A DNA stretch of 11,541 bases from Glomus cerebriforme (GCA_003550305.1 QKYT01000042.1:256580-268120), one strand, 5' to 3'. Shown: positions 1 through 8,514, counted from the stretch's first letter. Notes: generated by a model not told the origin, from the letters alone. Translations and numbers: made by a program.

Positions 1-897
1 ATGTCCTCCCTTGGAATCATTTTATGATGCAAATATTATACACACAATCCATAATGATCGATTTTTATAGATACTCTTATGGATAATGAACTTTTGAAAA
101 AGATTCAATATACCAGAAACAGCAACTGAATCTTTAATAAAATTCATGAAATTGGTTCTGAATGAAATCGGGTGGTATAATTTTAGTATATTTCCAGATT
201 CACTTTACATGGCAAGAAATAAGCTTGATTTGAAAGACCAATTTCAGGCCCTTGTATCTTACCCGAAATGTCACAAGTTTTATGAAAAGGATGAAGTAGA
301 AAACTTTCATCAAGATGTAACTCCTGCAATTATGAAATGTCATCATATTGAGTTTTCCAATTCGTCAAACCGTCGGTTGAATTTGTGCCAAAAACCTTTA
401 TCTTAACTAACAAAATCATTAGATGCTTCGATCATAATTCAGCCTGAATTGATATATCCGTTTGCTAGAATTAATAATCAATTGGTAACAATACTTCATC
501 AATTTGGTTTCAAAAGTTCTCTCAAATATTAGGCAACTTGGTCAAAGATGGATAACATTTTGACTGATATTTACGATGGAAAAGTCTGGAGAACTTTCAA
601 AGACAATGATTCGACTGTTTTTTTCTGACCTGAAGTAGCAGATTCACATCTCAGTCTTATGCTGAACCTTGATTGATTTCAGTCATATGATGGAATGATG
701 CATAGTATGGGAGTGATATACATGGCTATTTGCAATTTGCCACATGATATTCGCTTCTGTCATGAAAACTTACTACTTCTTGGTCTGTTACCTGGGCCGA
801 ATGAAGTTAGTTTGCACAAAATTAATCATTATTTGGCGCTGATTATTAATGAGTTAGAGTCACTTTGGAATGGAGTGACTCTGAATACAAATGAATA

Positions 898-905
898 TTC
901 AGAAG
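898..905. repeat. Left target-site duplication TTCAGAAG
   Basis: This is identical to 1609-1616 and lies directly outside the TATAGTTG end of the nested element. It falls in the codons TCA GAA G of the interrupted transposase. Confidence 0.88.
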
Positions 906-1608
906 TATAGTTGTAGCCGAAATTATTTTAGTATTACAGAAATCTGTAATTACATAATTCTGTAATTATTAAGTAATTCATCAAAAAAATTCCGAATTCC
1001 GTAATTAATTTCGTATTACGAAAATATTTGGCTAGAATTAACCTTAATTTTGGCCGAATTATATTTAGAAAATTTAATAAATAATAACTCAGCATCTAGT
1101 GATCCATTTTGGATGATCTTACCACCATTCGATTCGTCTCAGTATGNCGATTCTAATGGTATTAAGATCATTTAATTTCAATTACTAGATCGTATTCCAA
1201 TATCAATAATTGTTAAACATTTATAGTATCATAACTTTGTCAATATTAATGCTAAAAATATGATTTTACTGCCATTAGAATCATCTCATTATGACGAATC
1301 AAATGATGGTAAATTCATTTAAATCTAATCATTAGATCATGCTCCGACTTCAATAATCTTTAAATGTTTATAGTATTTTAATTTCGTCAATAACGAAGCT
1401 AAAGAAATGAAATACATATCATTAGATTCGTCTCAATAAGATAAATTTAATGGTGGTAAGATCAATAAAATCAGATCACTAGATCATGAGCAAATATCAA
1501 TTTTGAATTATTACACAAAATGTTAATTAATTACGGAATTACGTAATTAATTACGATTACGGAATTTCAGATTTCGGATTTGCCAATTTAATTTCGGAAA
1601 CAACTATA
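906..1608. mobile_element. 703-bp MITE-like element (hAT-like by 8-bp TSD) nested in the transposase pseudogene
   Basis: The two ends are inverted copies: left TATAGTTGTAGCCGAAATTA at 906-925, and the right end read in reverse from 1608 as TATAGTTGTTTCCGAAATTA. The similarity continues imperfectly for about 75 bp and includes GAAATCTGNAATT and repeated GTAATTA/TTACGTAATT motifs. The 8 bp TTCAGAAG flank both sides, and removing the element plus one copy rejoins the transposase frame (NEYSE followed by GKRIHAAL). No coding ORF is present inside, so the element would need a transposase supplied in trans. An 8-bp duplication is typical of hAT elements. Mutator-like elements (9-11 bp TSD, long inverted repeats) are an alternative, because the flank identity can be read as up to 11 bp. 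One ambiguous base lies at 1147. Confidence 0.88.
1115..1505. repeat. Tandem ~147-bp repeat (about 2.6 copies) with a palindrome in each unit
   Basis: Unit starts line up at about 1121 (ACCACCATTCGATTCGTCTC), 1268 (ACTGCCATTAGAATCATCTC) and 1414 (ACATATCATTAGATTCGTCT), spaced 147 and 146 bp. The later unit part is also shared (for example ACATTTATAGTATCATAA near 1219 and ATGTTTATAGTATTTTAA near 1365). Each unit contains an imperfect inverted repeat. In the first, the arms 1115-1138 and 1146-1169 match at 19 of 24 positions around a 7-base centre. The third unit is partial and ends near 1505. The copies are diverged, so the array is not recent. It makes up most of the interior of the nested MITE-like element. 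Confidence 0.75.
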
Positions 1609-1616
1609 TTCAGAAG
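1609..1616. repeat. Right target-site duplication TTCAGAAG
   Basis: This is an exact copy of 898-905, directly after the CAACTATA end of the nested element. The transposase frame resumes from it without shift, which confirms insertion after the host ORF existed. Confidence 0.88.
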
Positions 1617-2450
1617 GAAAGAGAATTCATGCAGCATTAATACTTGTATCATACGACATTCCTACTACCAGAAAAATATGCGGCCATATTTCGGCATTAG
1701 TTTCATGCCATAGATACCAAAAGAAGGCCAATTATGAGAATCGCTAGCATAACTTTGCTGGCATGAATGATATGGATGAATGGTTCATTACTCAAGATTT
1801 TACTCAACATCATCAGGATGCTTTAGGATGGAGACGCTGTAATGTTAAAGTTTCAAGAAAATGATTTGTGAAGCAAACTGGTATTAGATGGTCTGAATTG
1901 CTGCGGTTATTATATTTTGATCTGATTCGTTTTATGATGATAGATCTGATGCACTGCCTGTTTCTAAGCATTACAAGGTGGATTGTAAAGCAAATCTGGA
2001 TAGATCAAGAAATATTAATGAAGAATATTCTAAACGAAATGCAGAAAAAGATGAATCAATTTTCTGTACCAGCAGATATTGGTTAGATTCTGGGAAAAAT
2101 ATATTGTAGTGAAGGCTTTTCGAATTTTACTGCTGATCAGTGGAAAATTTTTTTTACAATTTATTCAACTGTCTTACTTTGGAATCATTTGGGAAATAAT
2201 AATTGTAAAATTCTTATATATTTTGTAAGAGTTTGTCAGCTCTTTGTTAATAGAATTGTTGAGGTTGATATAATGACTGAAATCCATCAGAAATTAATTG
2301 AAATAGTGAAACTAATAGAAAACAATTATGGTCAAGACCAAATCATGTCAAATCTACATTTGACACTTCATTTATGTGAATGCTCATTTAATTATAGATC
2401 TTTATATGCTTTTTAGTATTTTTTCTTTAAGCGTATGAATAGCGTGCTAG

Positions 2451-2520
2451 GTAAGTCAAATTTACGTATATTTTTATTAATTTTTGGTTGATTTTACTTA
2501 CTAATTCTTATATTTTTTAG
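2451..2520 (+). other. Spliceosomal intron inside the transposase pseudogene (70 bp, phase 1)
   Basis: The intron begins GTAAGT at 2451, has a branch-like TTACTAAT near 2496-2503, and ends TATTTTTTAG at 2520. Joining codon base G2450 to GC at 2521-2522 restores an uninterrupted motif NSVLG-SLPNSH, and the downstream frame (codons starting at multiples of 3) then continues to 3350. All splice signals are intact although the coding parts are full of stops. The boundaries are supported directly by frame restoration and by the consensus sites. Confidence 0.9.
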
Positions 2521-3350
2521 GCTCTTTGCCTAATAGCCACTGACATATCAAACCAGAACTTATGTGAAGAATAATGTTTGGTGCACAGATTATGGCTAAA
2601 AGTTCTGAAATAAATCTGAAGAGTATCAAATTACTTGAGAATCGACTGAATATTAGATCTTTATCAGCAACAGATGAGTTTTCCTCTGATAAGATGTATC
2701 GATTTTTACTCTATTTTATGGATATTCAGACCTCAATGATTACTGAAAGAGAACAATTTCCAGGTGAAATGTTAAGACCCTNATCTGAAGATGTATTATT
2801 NTCAAGCGAAATGCTTGACTGAATGGTTGATTATTATATGGCAACCTATGAAATATACAATTTTTAGAAACTGTTTGGAGAAGAAACTGATGATTCAATA
2901 ATTATTTGTGTCAAGATGAACCAATTTGAAAGATGTCGAATTGGGTTTAAAATATTCGGCTCGGCAATATCATCATGACACATTGCAAATTCTTATGTTT
3001 TATCCAAATTTATGATGAATACTGATGAAGTGAACTGCTATCCAGATCAAATCCAGTATTTTTTCAAATATACAATCAATTTACCTGACGAGACTTTTGA
3101 GCACAACTTGGTATATATTCNATGGTATAAGCCAACAAATTCTTGATTTTATTTTAGCATTAATAATAATCAACAGACTTGTAATGTCAAACTTTAGAGT
3201 AAAGATTTTTATCCTAAACATTAGGATTGTATAATACCGATGCATCACATTTTAGGGAGATTTGTTCCCGTAAAGTATAAACTATCAACTCGTCAGAATG
3301 TGGTTTAATATTTAGCAATTAATCCAATTAATAGAAAGTATCATATTTGA

Positions 3351-3950
3351 TAATAAAATATACATAATTCGTGCATAATTCGTACAAAATTCATACAAAA
3401 AAAATAAATACATTTATTTTTATACTTTTTACATTTATTATGTTATTTTTTATTATTAAATATTTAAATTCGTATGTTTAATCTATTGGATTAATGAATT
3501 GTTATGAACTCTATAAAAATATACAATTCAGCTATCAATTAGATATTTCAAATGTTGATGATGATCAAAATTCAGCCAAAATTTGAAACGAATCAGTCAA
3601 AATTTAGTCAAATCGTCACATACCGAAACTTCTTATTTTGACTAGTGATTCAAAGTGCTTATCTGGAAATTAGAACTATTGCAACACATATTTTTGGAAT
3701 ATGTGTCAATGCTACATTAGTTGAATGATTATGAAGTAGTATGAGTTTTTTTCTTCATACAAAAACTAAAAATCAATTAAGAGTAATTAAATACAAGATT
3801 TTATATTTATTTTATTAGAGTGGCTTAGGTCTTCATAGTATTAACATGTGATAATATTACACCTGATCTATATATTTTTTTATATTATCTGTTATTAAAT
3901 CATAATTAATTTATTATATATTTTATTTATAGTTTTCTCAGATATTAAAT
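3351..3950. other. AT-rich stretch downstream of the transposase pseudogene, no gene recognised
   Basis: This segment holds short direct repeats (CATAATTCGTGCATAATTCG near 3363; a 21-bp offset repeat TTCAGCCAAAATTT / ATCAGTCAAAATTT at 3571 and 3592) and the stem-loop listed separately. The 3' terminal repeat of the parent transposon should lie here or beyond, but no CACTA-type end could be paired because the left end is outside the window. Confidence 0.5.
3678..3710. repeat. Stem-loop, 13 paired bases around a 5-base loop
   Basis: The arms ATTG(CA)ACACATATT at 3678-3692 and AATATGTGTCAAT at 3698-3710 pair perfectly except for a 2-base bulge, with loop TTTGG. It could be the ends of a tiny foldback remnant or a structured RNA segment. 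No flanking gene gives it a role. Confidence 0.6.
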
Positions 3951-4346
3951 ATGGCAAAATTGTAGACTAATATTACTTACAAATGGTGCAAACAAGAATC
4001 AGTATTATTAAAATCAACTACAGCTAATATTAATTTAGAACAACATATTAATTTAGATAATTTGGATGAACAAAATAAAGAAAATGATTCCAATAATATT
4101 AATAATAGAGATGAATTAAATCATACAGAAAATGAAGAAAGTGATGATGATGATGATAATGATGATACTAATATAGAAGAACAATTTTGAAATCAAATAA
4201 ACTGAATAGATGGTGATAATTATATTGAATTTGATATAGTTGATATAAATGTTGAAAATATTGAACATCTGGCACAAAATAAAGATACAAAATGGAGATT
4301 AGATATAATATTTAAAGATAATTTGCATTGTTCATTTAAAGATTAG
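3951..4346 (+). pseudogene. Broken ORF of unknown family, acidic low-complexity centre
   Basis: Read from the ATG at 3951, the frame stays free of TAA/TAG for 126 codons after an early TAG at 3963 and ends at the TAG at 4344. It is interrupted only by TGA at 4188 and 4203. Visible parts are a short basic start (NITYKWCKQES), an Asn/Glu/Asp-rich middle (about residues 25-78) with an Asp run encoded by a GAT repeat near 4143-4160, and a C-terminal block that includes EFDIVDINVENIEHLAQ and KWRLDIIFKDNLHCSFKD. The frame is improbably long for this base composition, which suggests former coding. An acceptor-like TTTATTTATAG ends at 3931, so an upstream exon is possible. I do not recognise the family. 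A remnant of another transposon-encoded protein is a guess from context. Confidence 0.45.
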
Positions 4347-4423
4347 TGAAAGATATATTCAATTGTTAAATTTACATGATTTGTATATGCTATATAGTTT
4401 GTACAAAAAAAAATTTAGTACAA

Positions 4424-4551
4424 GTACTAGTATTTAGTATAGCCAATAAAAGTCAAGAAAAATAATATGATGTTATATTTATTATATATTAATATCTGAA
4501 TTTTTAAAAGTACAGTGTAGTATTAGTATTATACTAGTACAGTACTAGTAC
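4424..4551. repeat. Small inverted-repeat unit with nested ACTAGTAC palindromes
   Basis: GTACTAGTAT at 4424-4433 is exactly inverted as ATACTAGTAC at 4531-4540. The right arm overlaps a perfect 19-bp palindrome TACTAGTACAGTACTAGTA at 4532-4550. The spacer is AT-rich and has no ORF. The unit may be a short MITE relic, but no target duplication was found. Confidence 0.45.
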
Positions 4552-4589
4552 AATTCCCAACTCTGCCCTAAAGATCAGTCAGAATTATA

Positions 4590-4951
4590 GTATAGTGTTA
4601 ATTCTAAATTTACTGCACCATCCAACACAATTTTTTTTTAATACCACCTTATCATCTTAAAAGATTCTCAAACAGGACCAAAAGAAAAGCATTCTTAGTA
4701 CCTTAAGTAGAAACCAAAGAGAGCTAGAAGCAGGCAAATAAAAAGATAGTTTTTTATTAATAAAAAGACTACAGAATAATGAAATAAAATAAGCAAAAAG
4801 CTAGAAAATAATAAAAAGAAGCTAGAATAATGAAATCATGTGAATAGTTAATATAAAGTAATAAAAAAAACACAGAGTAATAAAACAAATGGATACAAAC
4901 TTGCCTATAAAAAAACTATAGAATATTGAAAAATAGAAACTAACACTATAC
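4590..4951. repeat. Possible terminal inverted repeats of a ~0.36-kb AT-rich element
   Basis: GTATAGTGTTA at 4590-4600 is exactly inverted as TAACACTATAC at 4941-4951. Weaker matches continue on both sides (TTATA outside, TTCTA-like inside). Between them lies A-rich DNA with degenerate short direct repeats such as AGCTAGAATAATGAAA-like motifs (about 4765-4840). Chance is possible in such AT-rich DNA, and no target duplication was seen. Confidence 0.3.
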
Positions 4952-4979
4952 TTATAACTAGATAACATTATAGTGCAAT

Positions 4980-5009
4980 TGGATAACAGTCTTATAAGAC
5001 TGTTATCCA
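4980..5009. repeat. Perfect 30-bp palindrome
   Basis: TGGATAACAGTCTTA at 4980-4994 is followed directly by its exact reverse complement at 4995-5009, with no spacer. Pairing stops just outside (T4979 against G5010). It could be two fused transposon ends, a protein-binding dyad or a cruciform-forming site. No gene or repeat copy nearby decides between these. Confidence 0.85.
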
Positions 5010-6137
5010 GTACTTTTGACATATGAATTTTTGAAGACTTTTAGACTTTATATAACCTTTTAACATGATTTTAACCTTAATATGAATTTTTTAATGCAAA
5101 TTCTGCTTCAATATTTACTTAATGCTAAAAAGAAAATCTTTATTTTTAATTATTTGATATATAAACAAATAAATTTAATAGAAATTTACTAATTTATTTA
5201 CAATGTATTTATAAATAATATCTAATTTTTAAACATTTTTTTCTAAAATTTTAACGTTTTAAAAATATTCCATCTAATATTCTATTCAAGAAATTGTTTA
5301 AGATTACAAATAGTAAAATAATTAAAAACTTTAAACTATTTTATTATTTGATATATTGTTCCTTTAATGGATCTTATTAGCAATTTACAGGCAGTATTAT
5401 GCAAATTATTAAACCCATCAATGCTAAGGACTAGAACTAATAAAGTATTATTTTCTTTTCCCATTTTGTTTAAGTAGACAACTTTGAAGAGCGGTGCTCA
5501 AGATAAATCTTGAAATGTGCAAGTATGAAATAACTACCATTTGATTAACTTCATTAAAATAATTCTAATAAGCTATATCAAAATTTAGGAATTATGAAAA
5601 TACCAAATTAAATAACACAGTTTTTGATTTTTAGATATGTTTCAGTTATGTTCCATCCTGCTATCCTATCTATAGACATATCCCATCCCAATGATAACAC
5701 TGGATTATAGGGAATTGAAATATACAACCAGATGGATAATAATATAAATTTGATTCAACCTTTACAAAATTATAGTATATGATAATTTGACTGATATTTT
5801 GGTAATAAGTTGTATGAAAAATGTTGTTTGATATTAGTGCTAAAATCAATGATTTCAATTGCCAAATGTAATAGACCCTTGCTCATATATTGAGTAATGT
5901 AAAAAACTTTAGTTAAAATGTAAAAACAATGAGAAATCCTGTTGAAATTAAAATATTTGAATATTCATTTGTAAATGTTAAATATGAAAAATTGGATTAT
6001 GTTTAATAATTTTATTCCTTCAAGAAAGCTCTTATTATCTATAAATTACTAAAGAAAATTCTTTTAATAATTAAAAAAACATAGTTACTGTAAAATTCAC
6101 AAATTGATAAATAAAAATGGTTAACTGTGTGATTTAA
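5010..6137. other. AT-rich intergenic stretch, nothing recognised
   Basis: Both strands were read and no convincing coding region was found. Open frames are short (the longest are 62 codons or fewer), with Ile/Tyr/Phe-rich composition as expected from AT-rich noise. No RNA gene, paired terminal repeats or tandem array stood out. Confidence 0.5.
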
Positions 6138-6302
6138 ACTTTAATATCATATGATTCATTGAGATTTGATATTTGAATCTCATTTTGGAACTCTAGAAGC
6201 AATAATTGACATTCTTTTACAAATCTTTATCATAATTATATTATTTCAACTGATATTGTTTCACGCGTATTAAAAAATGAATTGTTCGGTAAGTATAGCA
6301 AC
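6138..6302 (+). pseudogene. Weak coding-like remnant of unknown family
   Basis: A 55-codon stretch lacks TAA and TAG and is broken only by TGA at 6174 and 6207; TAA follows at 6303. Its end reads STDIVSRVLKNELFG. A strong splice-donor-like GTAAGTATAG starts at 6289, after codon base G6288, with CTAAT at 6302-6306. This would fit an exon end, with a possible acceptor TTTTTAG at 6635-6641 beyond the MITE at 6384-6594. The frame does not carry over cleanly to the next open stretch, so the exon model is unproven. A chance open stretch is quite possible in this AT-rich sequence. Confidence 0.2.
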
Positions 6303-6383
6303 TAATAATATGCTGGTTGTATTGTATTGAATGCGAATATTTACTCTGCAAAAGATTTTAAAAGCGCAAATGAAGCCTTTTAT

Positions 6384-6594
6384 TAGAGTTTGGAACCGGT
6401 TCGTAAAAATCCGGGTTTAACCGGTTAATCGTTTGGACCCGAATTTCTATATAACCGGAACTGGCGATGATAAGTTGTAATCAGTTTAATATAACCGATT
6501 AATCAATTTGAGCCAGAATCAATAAATAAAATCATACTTGGTCATAATTTAAAAGCAAACCGGTTTCAAAGAACGAAACCGGTTCTGAACTCTA
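6384..6594. mobile_element. 211-bp MITE-like element rich in AACCGG motifs
   Basis: The left end TAGAGTTTGGAACCGGTTCG at 6384-6403 matches the right end read in reverse from 6594 (TAGAGTTCAGAACCGGTTTC). No ORF is present. Internally, AACCGGTTAATCG at 6419 recurs as AACCGATTAATCA at 6493, part of an imperfect direct repeat with 74-bp offset. TAGAG ends and clustered subterminal CGG motifs fit hAT-type elements, but no 8-bp duplication is visible (flanks CCTTTTAT and GTGTAATT). If TA is instead the target duplication, a Tc1/mariner-type element starting GAGTT is the alternative. The element is locally more GC-rich than its surroundings. Confidence 0.75.
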
Positions 6595-6675
6595 GTGTAA
6601 TTTTCATATCGAGATGGAATGTGGGAGGGAACCCTTTTTAGGCAATGCTATACGATAGAAAATTTGTGACAAAAA

Positions 6676-6838
6676 ATGAATATTATTGAATACAGTCCAA
6701 AATTTTCTGAAAATCCTTCAAATGTCTCACCAATTGATGATATATTATGGATGTCAAAATATGATTACAATGATACTCGTTGAAAAATTGCTTGAATTTC
6801 TAAAGTGCTTGTCAAAGGTTCACTAGCCATATTGAAAA
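6676..6838 (+). pseudogene. Weak coding-like remnant, unknown family
   Basis: From the ATG at 6676 the frame runs 35 codons (MNIIEYSPKFSENPSNV near the start, DDILWMSKYDYNDTR at the end) to TGA at 6781. It continues past a second TGA at 6793 to the TAG near 6841. The mixed amino-acid composition is more protein-like than most short frames here. No family is recognised. It may belong with 6138-6302 as fragments of one decayed gene split by the MITE, but the frames do not join. Confidence 0.22.
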
Positions 6839-6841
6839 TAT

Positions 6842-8500
6842 AGAAAAAGTTATACGCCTATATATTTTTTGTATATCTAAAGAATTAATGGATTTTCAGT
6901 AATTTCATTTTGCAAAATGAGTGATAATGCAAATAATAAATAAAAAAAAAAAAAGAATTTTCCGCCTATCATATAATTGTTGAATATCACCCACCAAAAT
7001 ATTTAAGTTCCTAAGAACATTCATTTAGTGACAATTTGTCATATATATACCCTCCCTAATTCCTTAAAAACTATATAAGTTTGTAATAAAGTAATATGGA
7101 AATGTCAAATATAGAAATCAACTATACCTTAAAAATGAAAGGAATATAAAAATTTAATTTATCTTGTTTATAATTATAATTATCGCATAGATATATAATA
7201 GCGGAGTAGTAGCGGAGTTCTAGAAAATGACAATAAAAAGGGTCGAAGTTTCAGAATTTTGGAGAAATTAATTTTGTGGGAAAATTTTATGGGGTTTACA
7301 TTAAATATAGTTATTATTACTTTGAAGACAATAATTGATATTCTTTATATGTGTAAATTTTGAAACTGACCATGTCTTTCCAGAGATTACTCGCTCTATT
7401 AATGATGCTGCGCCATTATCAATAGTTAATCGTTTATTTGGCGAATGTATTTAATCAGAGAGGAGAAATTCGTTTCATGTTATTTTTGTACTCTTAGCGT
7501 CGATTAACATTGTTTCCCTTTCCTTCTTGCTAAAGGACCCATCGACTCAACGTATCTAATCATTTAACTATTAGGAATCATTTTCGAATTGAGAGATTTT
7601 AATTTGCTGTTATCCTATGAGCAAAAAATTCTTTGTGAAATTATATATATATTTATTCAATAATGGGTTTGTTTTAGGAAGAAAGTATTCATTAAGAATT
7701 AGTTTTAATGAAAGGTAAATTACAATAGGTTATTTCATTTATTAGTAGATGCAAATCATAAATAGCAAAAAAAAAAATAATCATCTTGAAATTGTCATTA
7801 TTATGTTCATCCAAATAGGATGATGATTTGTCCGTCTAAATTAAATTGCATAAAGTTTATATTGTTGTATAAGAAACTAATAATACCTTAAAATCATCAA
7901 GACAAAAATTTTTTCTTAATTAAACGAATTCAGACAAGAAAATATGTAGGAAAGTCAATCTTGAAATGGTTTGACTTCTGGAATATAAAATATGAAAATA
8001 TTAGATTTTCGAAAGGTATTTTCAATCGATATAAAATTTGCAGATCAATTACTTTCTACTTACTGTAAGTCTCGCTTGCATTGTAATATTCGTTTGGACA
8101 AATTTAAAAGTTTGAAAGAGAAGTATCTTAAGATCTAAAAAGAAAGATTAACATACATTTAACTACTAATAATTATTTTTACTGAAATATTCGATTATAT
8201 TAAGAAATAAAATAATTATACAGCTCAGACCGATATATAGGACAACTTTTTGATGTTAGTAACATATTTTTACAAGAAATTTAATAAATCTCTAACTAGT
8301 AGAACTAACCCATATCAAATAATGCTTCTCTATCTCCACCGAAATTATAAGGATACCAAATTCCAAATATTAGATTGGCTTCCTCGAGTGAAGTAAATAC
8401 TAACTCGGCTCTGCTATAGACTACCGGAAAAAAATGTGTGGCTAACCAGAGAGTCGACTAAAAGTTGCCCTCTCTTTGTCAAATAAAAAAAAAAAAGAAC
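6842..8500. other. Long AT-rich intergenic stretch without recognised genes
   Basis: No open frame of convincing length occurs on either strand. Minor items are an 11-bp tandem pair TAGCGGAGTAG/TAGCGGAGTTC around 7199-7220, a short TA run near 7641-7655, and a less AT-rich patch at about 8375-8480. None supports a gene call. Confidence 0.45.
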
Positions 8501-8514
8501 CATTTTATTCAATT

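Larger units (their letters stand above)
1..3350 (+). pseudogene. Degenerate DNA-transposon transposase (Tnp2/CACTA, Plavaka-like), 5' end outside window
   Basis: The intact family would cut and rejoin transposon ends in the nucleus. The open frame runs from position 2 to the TGA at 3348-3350, once the nested element plus one target-site copy (906-1616) and the intron (2451-2520) are removed: 856 codons, no net frameshift. Family-like blocks in order are YPKCHKFYEKDEV (about 278-316), ILTDIYDGKVW (about 560-590), GLLPGPNEVSLHKINHYLA (782-838), DLMHCLFL (1943-1966), FKRMNSVLG|SLPNSH across the intron, and LGRFVPVKYKLS (about 3252-3288). Nineteen internal stops occur: TAG at 68, 530, 1745, 2084, 2414, 2865, 3195, 3222; TGA at 95, 626, 674, 1862, 2541, 2565, 2820, 2976, 3144; TAA at 404, 3306. 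The family motif DPMH reads DLMH, and FERMN reads FKRMN, so a probable catalytic acidic residue is lost. The family assignment comes from recalled relatives. Terminal repeats of the parent transposon were not found. Confidence 0.88.

Noticed and set aside
146..910. Separate genes at 146-406 and 695-910
   Set aside because: Both lie in the same frame of the transposase pseudogene, separated only by nonsense mutations. The second runs into the inserted element by chance for two codons.
1115..1505. CRISPR-like array
   Set aside because: There are only 2.6 diverged units of ~147 bp with no short conserved repeat and unique spacer pattern, in a eukaryotic transposon.
4822..5022. 66-codon minus-strand open frame
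   Set aside because: It is Phe/Ile/Ser/Tyr-rich, as expected of AT-rich noise, and it spans the perfect palindrome at 4980-5009. No start context or family resemblance.
5352..5477. Short plus-strand frame starting MDLISNLQAVLCK at 5367
   Set aside because: The residue mix is protein-like, but 42 codons is too short to separate from chance, and no family was recognised.
5670..5858. 62-codon minus-strand open frame
   Set aside because: Composition is typical of chance AT-rich frames; no recognisable motif, and no neighbouring exon or splice support.
6192..7400. Repeat between AATAATTGACATTCTTT (about 6201) and AATAATTGATATTCTTT (about 7329)
   Set aside because: The similarity covers about 20 bases and does not extend convincingly; expected by chance in AT-rich DNA.
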